The notes beneath the pieces are model-generated. The model had not been told where the DNA came from and made no database searches. It saw only the letters and a program-made list of their open reading frames with translations. The translations under genes were made by a program, and so were the position numbers. Below are positions 34,870-45,868 of a stretch of 64,000 nucleotides of DNA, in pieces. The number at the start of each line of letters is the position of its first letter. Positions within the stretch are counted from its first letter, which is position 1. The stretch spans positions 5,001 through 69,000 of the forward strand of contig JBBHKE010002678.1 in NCBI GenBank assembly GCA_037447655.1, in the 5' to 3' direction. The stretch is from Zygnema cylindricum. Its lineage: Eukaryota > Streptophyta > Zygnematophyceae > Zygnematales > Zygnemataceae.

Positions 34870-36104
34870 ATTATATCAATCCTAATTTTGGTCTCCCTCT
34901 CAAAAGTACATCCGCTACTGCCGCCTTCGTCAACATATCTGCGGCTTCCTCCAAGGTAGAAATACATTGAAACTGAATTTCCTTTTGTGCGACTAGGTCA
35001 CGCACGAAATGCCATTGAATGCGGATATGCTTCGTACGTTTATGAAAACATGATTTTTAACTAATGCCATAGAACTTATGCTATCTGTAAGAATTTGCAA
35101 ATAGCCAATATGACTTTTTAATTCAAATAACATTTCTTTTAACCAGACTAACGCTTTTGCGGCATGGCAAGCCGCCATAAACTCAGCTTCAGTAGAACTT
35201 AACGCGACGGTCGGTTGGAGTCTCGAACTCCACGAAACTGCCGCTCCACTCAAAACAAAAGCGTATCTGGAAGTTGACTTTCCGGAGTCAAAATCGCCTA
35301 CCCAATCTGCGTCACAGAATCCGGTACACTCCAAACTTCCATTCGATTTATATAATAGGCCGATGTCGATCGTACCGGCCAGATATCGAAATATGCGCTT
35401 CATGGCTTCCCAGTGAGCCTTCTTCGGCGCATGACAATATCGGCTGACAACTGAAACTGCTGCCGATATGTCAGGCCTTATACCTACGCTGAGGTACATC
35501 AAACTTCCCGACGCTTCCCGATACGGAACTTTAACATCTGTCTCCTCCTCAAATTTCCGAATCTGCACTTTCGGATCCAAGGGAGTAAAAATCGGTTTTG
35601 CATTCAGTATGCCAAACCGTGTCAGAAGTTCCCTGCAATATTGAGCCTGGCTCAATTTAATGTCACCATTATGGTGACAAATCATCTCAATCCCCAATAT
35701 GTAACGAACTTCTCCCAAATTCGTCACCTTGAAGTGAAGGCGCAAATAAGCCTTCAATTCATTGATTTTATGCAGACTGTCAGAAGTCATCAGAAAATCA
35801 TCAACATAAATTGAGAAGATAATTTGATCTTCTCCTCCCCTTTAATATAAACTCCCGAATCTGAGGTAATTCGGACAAATCCAAATTCAGTAAGTACGGA
35901 ATGTAGTCGTAAGTACCAAGTACAAGGCGCATGCTTCAAGCCGTAGAGAGACTTTCGCAGCCGCCATACCTTCCCTTCCATTGACACAACTCCTTCCAAA
36001 ACCTTTATGTATACTTCTTCTTCAAGTTCGCCATTTAAGAATGCCGTCTCCACATCCATTTGATGGATGTGCTTTTTACCGGATGTCGCAATCGCCAGAA
36101 TCAT
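34870..36104 (-). pseudogene. Element C reverse transcriptase and RNase H
   Basis: RT: HQMDVETAFLNGELEEEVYI, SLYGLKHAPCTWYLRLHSVL (36,104-35,790). The YVDD box (IYVDDFLM) is present at about 35,795-35,815, but a frameshift separates it from the upstream frame. Then NLGEVRYILGIEM, GSLMYLSVGIRPDISAAVS, RYLAGTIDIGLLY, and RNase H residues in GFCDADWVGDF and LSSTEAEFMAACHAAK (35,790-34,993). The C-terminus continues after another frameshift as HFVRDLVAQKEIQFQC...EEAADMLTKA and ends at about 34,870. Well-preserved apart from these breaks. Confidence 0.9.
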
Positions 36105-36422
36105 CCGTAACGAGTTGAATTTAACTACAGGCGCATATGTCTCCGTGTAATCTACTCCATCCCGTTGCTAAAATCCTTTGCAAACTAACCTAGCCTTGTA
36201 TTTAATCACCTCTCCAGTAGCACCAGTTTTGGTCTTAAAGATCCACTTCGCGTCAATCGCCTTCTTCCCCTCCGGTAAATCTACTTCCTCGAATGTACGA
36301 TTTTCAACAATGGACTTGAATTCTCTTTCCCAAGTCGGTTACCGTTTTGACTCCCAATCTTCTGAATTTCTCGCTTTGGTATAAGATTGAGGGTCACCGG
36401 CAGAATTTTCACAAAGTGATTG

Positions 36423-37805
36423 CTAGAGGAGGAAATCCTCCTCTCTCGACGCCGAAATAAAGTAGTGAGTATTTTCGGCATTGCCCCCTTTTTTATCATA
36501 CGACAAGCGTGTCGGTTTCCTTCCCCTTGTATCTCTTATACTCCTCCGTAATTGAACATCTTCTTCAACATTCGGTTCCATTTCAGTTACACTTGGCAAA
36601 CTAGATTTAGAATTTTGAGAATTTCGAGATTCCGAGGACATTCGGGAATTGACACCTTGAGATTCAATGTCAATGTCCCTAATGTCATCCTTAATGTCCA
36701 ATTTTCTTTTCCCCCTCTTAACATTAGACTCCGACTCAGGTTCATTTTCCGAATCCGATCCTTCAATATTTGGAAATTGAGCAATTTCGTCTTCTTCAAG
36801 AAAATCGGAATTTTTGTGAGATTTCGCCGATTTTTCAATTGCTGATTTTAAGTTTTCATGGAAATCTACATTCCGAGATTCAATAATAGTACGATTAACC
36901 GGATCATAGATTTGGTATAGATTTCCTTTCGAACTATAGGTCCAACTCCTTGCCGCAAATTTTCCTTTTCTCTTTTGCGATTCCACATAGACGGTCGCTT
37001 GGCATCCCCAAATCCGAAGGTGATGAAGACTCGGTTTTCTGCCGTACTATAACTCGTGAGGAGTCTTATCACCTGAAGTTGAAGTAAGCCGCCGATTACA
37101 AATGTAGTTGGCGGTCAAAATCGCATCTCCCCAAAACAACATTGAGAGACCGGATGCGTGCACCATGGAGCGGACCATTTCTTGTAATGTCCGATTTTTC
37201 CGTTCAGCAACTCCATTGGATTCCGAGGAGTAAGAAGCCGTCAACTGATGCTTAATTCCCCATTCTCGACAATATCCATCAAATGCGAGGAATTCACCAC
37301 CATTGTCGGTTCGAATTGATTTCAATTTTCTTTCGCATTGTCTCTCCGCCATGACATGCCACTCCTTAAATCTCTCAAGAGATTCAGATTTTAAACTCAG
37401 GAGGATTACCCAATAAAATCGTGAGTAATCATCCACAATCAACATTAAATATCTATTTCCTCCAATACTCTCCGGTTTAATGTGTCCACATAAATCGACA
37501 TGGACCAAATCGAGGGGTTTTTCGGATCTGAATTTTATATCTTTAGCTGAGTGAGGCTTCCGAATTTGCCTCCCTCGGCTACATCCTTCGCATCCATTTA
37601 CTTTTTCTCGCGATGTCAAATCCAAACCTCTCGCACATCCCACTTTAATCATCCGCCTCAAACTACCCTCGGATGTATGGCACATCCGATGGTGCCAAAG
37701 AGTCAAATCACCCTTAAGCTCTGAAATCTGAGCAATCAAACCATCCGGTTGAATTTCTGATTTCAGTCGGCGCCAAATTAGCCGACTATGCAGATTTTCT
37801 GTCAC
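36423..37805 (-). pseudogene. Element C integrase
   Basis: LTLWHHRMCHTSEGSLRRMI, CEGCSRGRQIRKPHS (zinc site), then core DLVHVDLCGHIKPESIGG, MLIVDDYSRFYWVILLSLKS, IRTDNGGEFLAFDGYCREWG, SSESNGVAERKNRTLQEMVR: the catalytic D, D and E are all in place (37,805-37,047). The region 36,986-36,423 is the variable acidic link to RT (QLRRSIRDTRGRKPTRL). A frame break lies near 37,050. Confidence 0.9.
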
Positions 37806-37949
37806 CTCTCCTTCACCAATGATAACTCCTTCGAATTTTTAATTTGAATTGAAGAGTCACCAAGTGCAAGTGCACTTCCACCCCCGCGCTGAATTTGAGG
37901 TACACTTAGAAGATTTACCGATCCGTCCGGAATGTATAAAACATTCAGT

Positions 37950-38577
37950 AGACGAGCTTCTGTCAAGCATTCCGTGCCATCAAAACGATAAGTAGGTAGG
38001 TCAATTCGGACCGTGCCTACTTTTCCAACCGTAAAGACTTGAACGTGTCATCAAAACGATAAGTAGGTAGGTCAATTCGGACCGTGCCTACTTTTCCAAC
38101 CGTAAAGACTTGCCCACTTGCAACTGTAATTAATTTAGGAACCGTCAAGTGCCTAAAGTCATTAAATAGTGTTACATCGGTACAAACGTGATGCGACGCT
38201 CCGAAATCAATCACCCACTCTTTCTCCGATTTTGACTTTTCATTTTTTGAATTTATAGATAAATTTAGACATGAGAAAATCTGAGCACCCAATTCCTCTT
38301 CTTCTTCATAATCGTCATTTCGATTTCCCATATAATTTCCATGGCCTCCAAATCGGCCCCCATTTCGACCACCTCCACGACCACCAAGACGTCCTCCACC
38401 TCGGCCGCCGTATCGGCCACCACCACGGCCACTATTAGAACCGCCTCGGCCACCATTAGCTCCTCCTCTACCACCTCCTCCTCCGGACTCCAATTTTGCG
38501 TAACATTGAGGACTCACATGCCCCCATTTCCCGCAATAATAACATTGTCGCTCCTTATCGGGACATGATGCCGCCAT
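37950..38577 (-). pseudogene. Element C zinc knuckle and protease
   Basis: CCHC knuckle CYYCGKWGHVSPQC, then a Gly/Arg-rich stretch (RGG repeats, about 20 Gly-rich triplets) and a protease motif WVIDFGASHHVC, where the usual D-S-G is D-F-G. A 71-bp period tandem duplication (from 37,978 and from 38,049) repeats the end of this segment and disrupts the frame. Confidence 0.85.
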
Positions 38578-38615
38578 ATGTCCGAGCTTGTTGCATTGAA
38601 AGCATGCAACAGAGT

Positions 38616-39347
38616 TCAGATCGGGGGCGGCACAAAATGGTTTTTGATTTCCTCCTTTTGCTTGTCCCCTTCCTCTACCTCGTGGGCCTCCACCCTTCTT
38701 CCTCCTCTTTCGCCACCACGCAAAGAAAATAGATCGCCTGAATTTGGAACGGTGGCGTTCAGAGTACCGGAAGAAGGAGTTCTCCGAGAAGAACTCACTC
38801 GATTATCTTCGTTATCTTTTAAATATGATAATACAAACTCGTAAGTTAACCTCTTTTTCACACTCAAAATTTCTTTGAGATGGACAAGCCTATCCGGCAA
38901 GGCATTTAGAAAGCCGGTAACTTTATCCACCTCAATGACAAACCAACCGGTAGCCGCAAGTCTTTCCACAATAATATTGAAACGTTTTGAAGCATCTCCT
39001 ATCGATTCATTCGGATTCATCTTAAAATTGAGAAATTCGGTATATGCATGTTGGCCGCGATTTTGATTTCCTTTTTCAAATTCATTCTCGATAGCCCGCC
39101 AACATTTATGAGCAAAATCGTGCGTCAGAAAATAATCATGAACAGCGGGCGTACAAGTTTGCATAAGGCAAGTATAGGTCGCGACATTCTTTTGTTTCCA
39201 TCTATTTCTAGCCTTTCGATCAGAAATTGGCATGGTCTCCTCTCCAGTAACAATTTTCCAAAGATGCCGAAGTTCTAGCTGTCCTTTAATATATCGCTTC
39301 CAATTATAGTAATTCGTTCCATTGAAGAAAACGACTTTGCCAGGCAT
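38616..39347 (-). CDS. Element C Gag
   Basis: 243 codons, open: MPGKVVFFNGTNYYNWKRYI, LELRHLWKIVTGEE, RNRWKQKNVATYTCLM, FLNFKMNPNESIGDASKRFN, LNALPDRLVHLKEIL, TYEFVLSYLKDNEDNR. These are standard copia Gag (UBN2) blocks: a start on substrate-binding W-K, then the conserved central helices. It is directly preceded, in the same frame, by a TAG that ends the 137-codon frame at 39,348-39,761 (TAG-ATG junction). A frameshift separates it from the zinc knuckle. It would form retrotransposon particles in the cytoplasm. Confidence 0.85.
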   Translation of the reverse strand: MPGKVVFFNGTNYYNWKRYIKGQLELRHLWKIVTGEETMPISDRKARNRWKQKNVATYTCLMQTCTPAVHDYFLTHDFAHKCWRAIENEFEKGNQNRGQHAYTEFLNFKMNPNESIGDASKRFNIIVERLAATGWFVIEVDKVTGFLNALPDRLVHLKEILSVKKRLTYEFVLSYLKDNEDNRVSSSRRTPSSGTLNATVPNSGDLFSLRGGERGGRRVEAHEVEEGDKQKEEIKNHFVPPPI

Positions 39348-39761
39348 CTAAATCAATTCTTCCTCATCACTGTCCTCCTCCAAATCAGACTCATCTTCAG
39401 CTGCAAATTTCCCCTTTCGAATCCTTTCTCTACTCTCTTCTTCAGTTTCATAGTAACCATCATTGTTACCAGTTCGCAGCTTGCCCTCCTGAGGGGAAGC
39501 TGAGAGCACAGGGGCAGCTGAGAGCACGCTCTGAAGAACTCCTGTCAACAGTGTCTGAAGTCTCTCCTCTGTCAAAAACACCCCTGCTCCTCCTACTTCC
39601 TCCTGTTCATAATCATCTGGTGGAAACGTGTCTTCTTCTTCTTCGAACTGGGCAGCACTGAAGCCCCTGTGACTCGGCTCTGGAGTGTCAGACTGCACAG
39701 GTGTAGGCTGCGTAGCTGCAGCCTTCTTCTTCTTTCCTCCCATTGCAGCAACACTCGCCAC
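39348..39761 (-). CDS. Acidic leader ORF upstream of element C gag
   Basis: 137 codons between the PBS and gag, in frame with gag and separated from it by a single TAG. The N-terminus has a basic run (GGKKKKAAATQ). The rest is rich in Glu/Asp (FEEEEDTFPPDDYEQEEVGG, EDESDLEEDSDEEELI) with one hydrophobic segment (LLTGVLQSVLSAAPVL). No known domain. It could be an extended Gag N-terminus expressed by readthrough, a separate small protein, or a Gag start broken by a recent stop. Confidence 0.55.
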   Translation of the reverse strand: MASVAAMGGKKKKAAATQPTPVQSDTPEPSHRGFSAAQFEEEEDTFPPDDYEQEEVGGAGVFLTEERLQTLLTGVLQSVLSAAPVLSASPQEGKLRTGNNDGYYETEEESRERIRKGKFAAEDESDLEEDSDEEELI

Positions 39762-39824
39762 ACTGACTGATGACAGTGATTTCTACTACTGGGAGCTTTT
39801 CTACTACTAGGAGCTTTTACCCGC

Positions 39825-39836
39825 TCCGATACCACT
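39825..39836 (-). promoter_or_regulatory. Primer binding site of element C
   Basis: Minus strand TGGTATCGGAGC, initiator tRNA-Met type, separated from the LTR end by at most a base or two (ACAAG-TGG). Confidence 0.88.
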
Positions 39837-40126
39837 TGTTATAAAAAGGATCATGTAAATCAATTATTCACCAGCGGAAGCATTCAGAAATTCCAGACAC
39901 CAGAAATTCACAGATAACAAAGGAACTCGACCAAATAGAAAATATATTCAATCGAACTTTTTACATCCCATTTTCTTCCTTCAACTTCACTTCCTTTTCT
40001 GATATATAAAACTATACTACACTCCTCCTAAACTACTTTCTTCAAACACCACAAGAAGACAGAAGACAGAAGTACTACTTCTGTCACAGTTCCACTCAGA
40101 CTCCACTTTTATAATTTTGACACTTA
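39837..40126 (-). repeat. 5' LTR of element C (truncated)
   Basis: Begins TGTTATAAAAAGG, homologous to 34,306 onward, and stops at GACACTTA where sequence of the M1 type takes over. The missing LTR half was not found further right. Confidence 0.88.
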
Positions 40127-40300
40127 GGGTAACCTTCCATCAGGCGAAAAGTGGGGTTGTTTACTAGAGAAAGTAACTTTGCGTACTAGGCCGTACTGTT
40201 ATTTTTTTTTTTTTTACAAAAGATGTTTACTAAAAATTCGTTGAGATTCTCCAGACTTCTTGGAGAAAAATACCACCGTCCGATTTTTAATTTTGGACGC
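40127..40300. mobile_element. Partial M1-like element, copy e, inserted at TTA in the C LTR
   Basis: GGGTAACCTTCCATCAGGCG follows CACTTA, and the intact LTR shows CACTTA|AGCG, so the border is a TTA. A small hairpin ATTCTCCAGA...TCTTGGAGAA lies near 40,250. The right end was lost to the M2 cluster beginning at 40,328. Confidence 0.55.
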
Positions 40301-40327
40301 AAGCGCTTCTTGTTTCCAGTACGTAGC

Positions 40328-40956
40328 TACACCGCAAATCGTAATTAGAGTAAATTACTCTTATTCAGTCGCTCAAAATTTCGACTCTATCACATGAAAT
40401 AGAGTAATCGATTCTATTTTTTTCATTATTCTAATTTAGGTAAGGTTTAATTAGCGTAAAAAATTGTAGTACAGGTTTGTTTTAAATAGTGTGGAGTACG
40501 GACGACCCTCGACCGTGTAAACCTGTACTTTTTTAAATAAAAAGGTACAAATAATGATTTAAAAGAATCCCACTCGCACGTGAAATCGCACTAAACGAAA
40601 AATCAATTACACCGAAAAAAAGCCCTTCGCATAACTCTCGTCCGTCGATAGCATCGTTGTCAGTGTGAACGTAAACTGACATTCAGCGCGACAAATAATA
40701 CTAGCGTCATAATGACGTCAAAACTATACGGACTATACGGACTGACAGATTTTGTTTGTTTACGTGATTTAGTGTTCATAATTTCAGCGCGGAAATTTAT
40801 TGCCGACATAACCCAATATAGAGTACTTAAATAAATTAGAGTAAACTTCCTCTGTGAAAAAGTTCTATCACATAAATTAGAGTTCATTACTCTAATTGTT
40901 TTTTTTTGTTTTTTTACTCTAATTTTTTCATTACTCTAATTACGATTCGCGGTGTA
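40328..40956. mobile_element. TA-flanked MITE M2, long form
   Basis: Ends TACACCGCAAATCGTAATTAG and CTCTAATTACGATTCGCGGTGTA are inverted repeats bounded by TA. Interior AT-rich with repeated ATTAGAGTAA / TTACTCTAAT. Resembles 45,255-45,868 (shared GACATTCAGCGCG region). The ORF at 40,660-40,887 is chance. Tc1/mariner-type TA target; inferred. Confidence 0.8.
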
Positions 40957-41174
40957 CAACCTGAATCGTTATTAGTGTTAATGTTTTGTTCGTCTCTTTA
41001 AAACCTTTTCTTCGTATCCACAAATCTGATGGTGGATCTAAAGGTTGCGATTGAAAGGTAAGATTCTCAACTTCCCATTGACGGTCTCAAATTGAAAATC
41101 AGGTAATTGTGTACGAAGAAAAGATGTTTTAAGTGGTGAAAATGTTACTAACATTAATAGCGATACATGGTGTA
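40955..41174. mobile_element. TA-flanked MITE M2, short form
   Basis: TACAACCTGAATCGTTATTAG ... CTAATAGCGATACATGGTGTA, about 220 bp. It shares its left TA with the element ending at 40,956. Confidence 0.65.
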
Positions 41175-41177
41175 CTG

Positions 41178-41678
41178 TACACCGCGAATTGTAACTAGAG
41201 TAAAGAAAAAATTAGGGTAAAAAAATTAAAAATAATAATAAGAGTTATGAACTCTAATTTGTGTGATATAACTTTTTAAAAAAGGAAATTTACTCAAATT
41301 TATTGATAACTCTAATTTGGGCGCTGAATATATTCACTGTAAATTAAGTACAAGTACAAAATCGGACAAAACGTACAGTTTCATGTCATTATGACGTTTG
41401 CATTACGTGGTTTGTTAAAACGCAGTTACATGAAAACGGCCTGTACTAAATCATTATTTGTATTTTTTTACTTCATAAAGTGCAGTTTTGCACGGTCAAA
41501 CATCGACCGTACGCCACACTATTTAAAACGGCACAGTATTAGAGTTATTAACGCTTATTCAAAAAGTACCTTAAATAACGTACATAATAATTTAGAATAA
41601 TGTACTCTATTTATGGTGAATTTAAAGTTTGGGGTGACGGAATTTGCGTACATAACTCTAATTACAATTCGCGATGTA
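41178..41678. mobile_element. TA-flanked MITE M2, long form
   Basis: TACACCGCGAATTGTAACTAG ... CTCTAATTACAATTCGCGATGTA, 501 bp. Interior similar to the other long copies. The weak ORF at 41,391-41,600 is inside it and has no known motif. Confidence 0.75.
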
Positions 41679-41879
41679 CACCGCGAATTGTTATTAGCGT
41701 TGAGATATTATTAGTGTAAAGAAAAAATTAGTGTCATTCATACTAATTTAGTGCCAAGAGACGTGGCAGATTATGGTCCACGTCCTTAAATAGTGTAGTT
41801 TATTCTATTTAAGGTATTAATGTCAAAATTTTGAGGTGCCGATATAGAGTTCATAACGCTAATAACGATTCGCGGTGTA
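41677..41879. mobile_element. TA-flanked MITE M2, short form
   Basis: TACACCGCGAATTGTTATTAG ... CTAATAACGATTCGCGGTGTA, 203 bp, abutting the previous element. Nearly the same as 46,835-47,036 (shared AGAAAAAATTAG, GAGACGTGGCA, TATGGTCCAC). Confidence 0.82.
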
Positions 41880-44130
41880 GTGTATAAAAACAATTAGAGT
41901 TATTCATTCTAATTTGGGTCCAATTCCTTTCATCAAGAAAAAACTAACTCTAATTTGGGTACATTTTTCCCATAGTGTAGCCAATATAGCATGTGTTTAC
42001 ATAATCAACATTTGAACATGTGGGAACAGGTTCGCGTGATTTTGTGTCGTCTTTATCACAGGGAATCAAATTTGAGTGCGCTTTTTCCTGTCAACGCCTT
42101 TATCCAACACATTTTCTGTACTATTTTATGAAATAACAAGCAATTTTAGTATGGAATTACGCATTTTATGCACTGCACTGCTTCATATATTTTCCAAATT
42201 AGAGTTCTTAATGCAAATTATACAATACTTGTCTTAACGTAAAAAGACAATTACTATTTTTTATTATATTTTATGTTTGAGGGTCGACATTCAGGGGCGC
42301 CGAGGTAGCGTTATTAACGCTAATAGCGATTCACTGTGTAGTGACCTAAGACTTAAGTCGTTAGTTAATCGTGACATATTCACACACTACATAATTTTGT
42401 AACGGTTTAAAACTATAGATGTGGTTGTGCACGCCTTTTTTTGGCATTGTTGATGCTTACGTCTTTGTGACGTTGTGACGTCATGTTTATTTGTTATATT
42501 GTCTATGTTATTAATCCTAAAATTTCCAGCCACAACTTCCCTATTATTTATTTTTTTCCTCTCGGCCTATGACCAAATTAAAAGCAACAATAATGATTTT
42601 TTTCTTTTTAGGTTATTCTATTTCGTACCAATATGTTGTGTTTCATTCCCAAATGAGGCAAAGGAGGCCGGTAGCGGGAGAGAGCGAGGGAGAGGCTACG
42701 ACGATGTAAGACATTTGTCAAAGACCTTAAAACAAAGTAGAGGTTAAAGATCCTTGTAAAATTTTCTTAAATACATCCATGTAGCAGAAAAAAAAAAGTG
42801 TATACTCTCCCTCATGCGAAAATATTCAAACCATGTGAAACACGCGAGGAAATTTTGCTAATTGTTTTTTAGGTGTTGCTTTGCCTTGAGCCAACTCTCG
42901 AGGTGATTCAAGGTGAAGTTTAAAGATGAGTTGATACGAGAATGGGTCAACAAACGGATTAAGTTAAATCAAAGTGCAAACTAAGTTTAAACATAATGCA
43001 AATTGCACTTTGGTTTCTACAATCACGTTGAAAGGCATCATATTTTCATGGTGCAACATTCAAGTTTTGAGGAGATCTGAGATAAAACACCGTTACTTAA
43101 ACAAATAGGCACATACCCTACGAGAATCAAAGGTATTTGCGTACTAAATAAATTTTAGTGAAAATTTATAAAAATGCTATTTGTGTTGAAATTACTAAAA
43201 CCAAAAAACTTGACGTAAATGTAGAAAAGTGAAATATTGTACCATTGAAACGGAAAGCCCATGTATTTTTGTGGCGAAATGCCCAAATATTAGAAAATGG
43301 GTGGTCGTGGATTAGCTAGACATTGACCCTTAATTGTCTATGACACAAAAAAAAAAATACAAAACAAATATTAGTGCTACATTTGCGAAATTCCTTATTG
43401 TGATAAATTTGATATTCAATATATTAAATATGGAATCATCAAAGTACCGATATATCGTTTCGGGGCCAAATATTATCGTTATATATTTGATGGGAGGCTT
43501 GGGTGTATATAACTGCCGTACGAAAATAAAGTACGATGATAACTGGTATGTACCTTTTTTTTACCTACCGATAAATGACATATTGATTTGATATGTTGTT
43601 AAGGGATGTATCGCAGTAAAATACTGATATATCAGAGTAGATAAGCGATAAATATCGGGCCGATAGTTTTTTTATAAAAAGCTCCCCCACTATTGTAACT
43701 CTTTTCTCATTGCGCACTTTTTTCCATATAACTATTAACTACTAGGGTACAAAATTTCCTTGAACGCTTTTCTTGTTCTCGCAACAAGACAAGCGTTAAT
43801 GTCACAAGAAATACCAGATATACAACACTACATTCTATACAATAAGAGTGTTTCAAATTTTTTTTGCCTCATAAAATTTTATCCTCATAACTAAGATGAC
43901 AGTCCACGTGTTGTAAACTATAACTAAAGGGAATGCAAACACCAACAAGATTTCCTAAAGACACTAGCCTTCAAGCTTTTTTATTATTTTAGACATTGCA
44001 TGACGATCATTGTATGATGTCGATTGCGTCATCACTTGCCGAATGTCTCAACCTTTTTCAGGGTTTGTCAATTTGTCTACGATAAGCTTTATGTTGTTGC
44101 CTCTCCATTTTATTAAACCAATGAGTAAAA
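41880..44130. other. No recognised gene; M2 fragments
   Basis: M2-type text occurs at 41,895-41,965 (AATTAGAGTTATTC) and a right end near 42,300-42,340 (GTTATTAACGCTAATAGCGATTCACTGTGTA). 42,400-43,320 is AT-rich without coding. 43,395-43,680 has CGATA-rich text like hAT element 3. Confidence 0.3.
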
Positions 44131-44862
44131 GTGCGGTTCCATCAGTCGTTTTTGTAATCATAGAACCAACTCTATGGGCCGGGTTGATTGAGTCGATGTT
44201 CCATCACGTAGAGACTGTAAACTACTTGTTATACATTGAGTGACACCAAGTTAGCTACGATCCGATGTTGAAAATCCTTCAATTTTTTCACACCGACAAA
44301 TTTCACTTCAAATATTCAGTTGCATAGCATGTAGTTGCGTACCAAGTCATAATACGACAAGACTTTTGTACTTTTCGCAAACGCCAATCTTCTACGCTTA
44401 CTCATTTCTTACGGTTTCGTTTTGGAACATTACGAAAATCCTTTGCCGAAAATAGTGTGACGAAAGAGTGTTGCCAAAAAAGTGCAACGAAAGACCGTTT
44501 TGAGATTAATTTTTTTATTTTCAATTGCATTTTGAAAGGTACATACCATGTGTAAATCTTGTGATTTTTCGTTCGTTGTCCATTGTGTAGCTTTATCCTT
44601 CAACATGTCACGATTCATTTTTTTTGTGTAGCTGACAACCCACCTATTATAGCAACGTTGTCAGCTACAGTGAAAAATGAAGGGAATGCCTCGCGAATGA
44701 ATATCCGACGGTCAATGTTACCTCCTAGATCTTCGGAGAGTATTGGCAAGATTCTTTGTAATGTTATTTTGCTTGTAGAAACAAAATGAGCGGTACGGTT
44801 TAATATGGTTATGCGCGGATTTTTGTAAACTACCACACTCTTCGACTATTGGAACCTCACCC
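44131..44862 (-). mobile_element. Non-autonomous DNA element M1, copy c
   Basis: Colinear with copy b: CGGTTCCATCAG ... CTATTGGAACCTCACCC, shared internal blocks (GTAGAGACTGTAA, GCTACGATCCGATGTTGAA, CGGAGAGTATTGGCAAGATTCT). The hairpin differs in sequence but is present: GTAGCTGACAAC / GTTGTCAGCTAC at 44,627-44,667. Confidence 0.75.
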
Positions 44863-45254
44863 TAAATCAAAAACGATTCTACTGCGCGGTGGAAATATTT
44901 TAGGTTTTTTTCCTTCATTTTTGCGGATGTCTTTCATGGTTTTTAGAGTTTTTCCTGGCATATAAAGGATTTTTTCTTGTTTCTTATTTTTTGAAGGAAG
45001 ATTTTACGTCCAATCAAAATCGGACAAAACACATTTCACAAAATTGCTATACGTCCTTAAACTGCTTCGCACGAGCACGAAAATCATCTAAAGTTGTTTT
45101 TGAAGCCAAACTTTGATTTTGTCAATGTCATAAAATTGCTGACTTATAAATGTAAATGTTTATTGAAATGTGAGTAAAATCGTAACGACCATTTTGTGGC
45201 CATTTGGGACCCGTTTGTGGCCAATTGTTGTTTTTCTAGAGTCCAGACCTAAAG

Positions 45255-45868
45255 TACACCGTGAATCGTAATTAGAGTAAAGAAAAAATTAGAGTGAAAA
45301 AAAAAACAATTAGAGTTATGAACGCTAATTTGTGTGATAAAACTTTTTCACAGAGGAAGTTTACTCTAATTTATTTAAGTACTCTATATTGGGTTATGTT
45401 GGCAATAATTATCCGCCCTGTAATTATGAACACTAAATTACGCAGACGTACAAAATCTGTCAGTCCTTATAGTTTGACGTCATTATGACGTTAGTAGTAT
45501 TTGTTGCGCTGAATGTTAGTTAATGTTCACACTGATGACGATGTTGTCGACGGACGAGAGTTATGCGAATGGCTTTTTTTCGATGTGATTGATTTTTTTG
45601 TTTAGTGCGATTTCACGTGCGAGCGCGATTCTATTGAATCATTATTTGTACCTTTTTAATTATAAATGTACAATTTTGCACGGTCGCACGTCGTTCGTAC
45701 CCCACACTATTTAAAACGAACCTATATTTGTATGTTTTACGCTAATTAAACCTTACCTTAAATAGTATAATGGAAAATTTAGAATCATCTACTCTATTTA
45801 AGGTGATAGAGTCGAAATTTAGGGCGATTGAATTAGCGTTATCTACTCTAATTACGATTCGCGGTGTA
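45255..45868. mobile_element. TA-flanked MITE M2, long form
   Basis: TACACCGTGAATCGTAATTAG ... CTCTAATTACGATTCGCGGTGTA, 614 bp. It resembles 40,328-40,956 in inverted orientation (shared ACGTCATTATGACGTTAG, CGACGGACGAGAG). Confidence 0.8.

Larger units (their letters stand above)
34306..40126 (-). mobile_element. Ty1/copia LTR retrotransposon C
   Basis: Left LTR 34,306-34,842 (TGATATAAAAAGG...TTAACA); right LTR 39,837 to about 40,126, cut off at CACTTA where an M1 element (GGGTAACC) begins. PBS next to the right LTR and purine tract (minus AGTAGGGGAT) next to the left give minus orientation. Gag, protease, integrase, RT and RNase H occur in copia order, with frameshifts. Confidence 0.93.
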
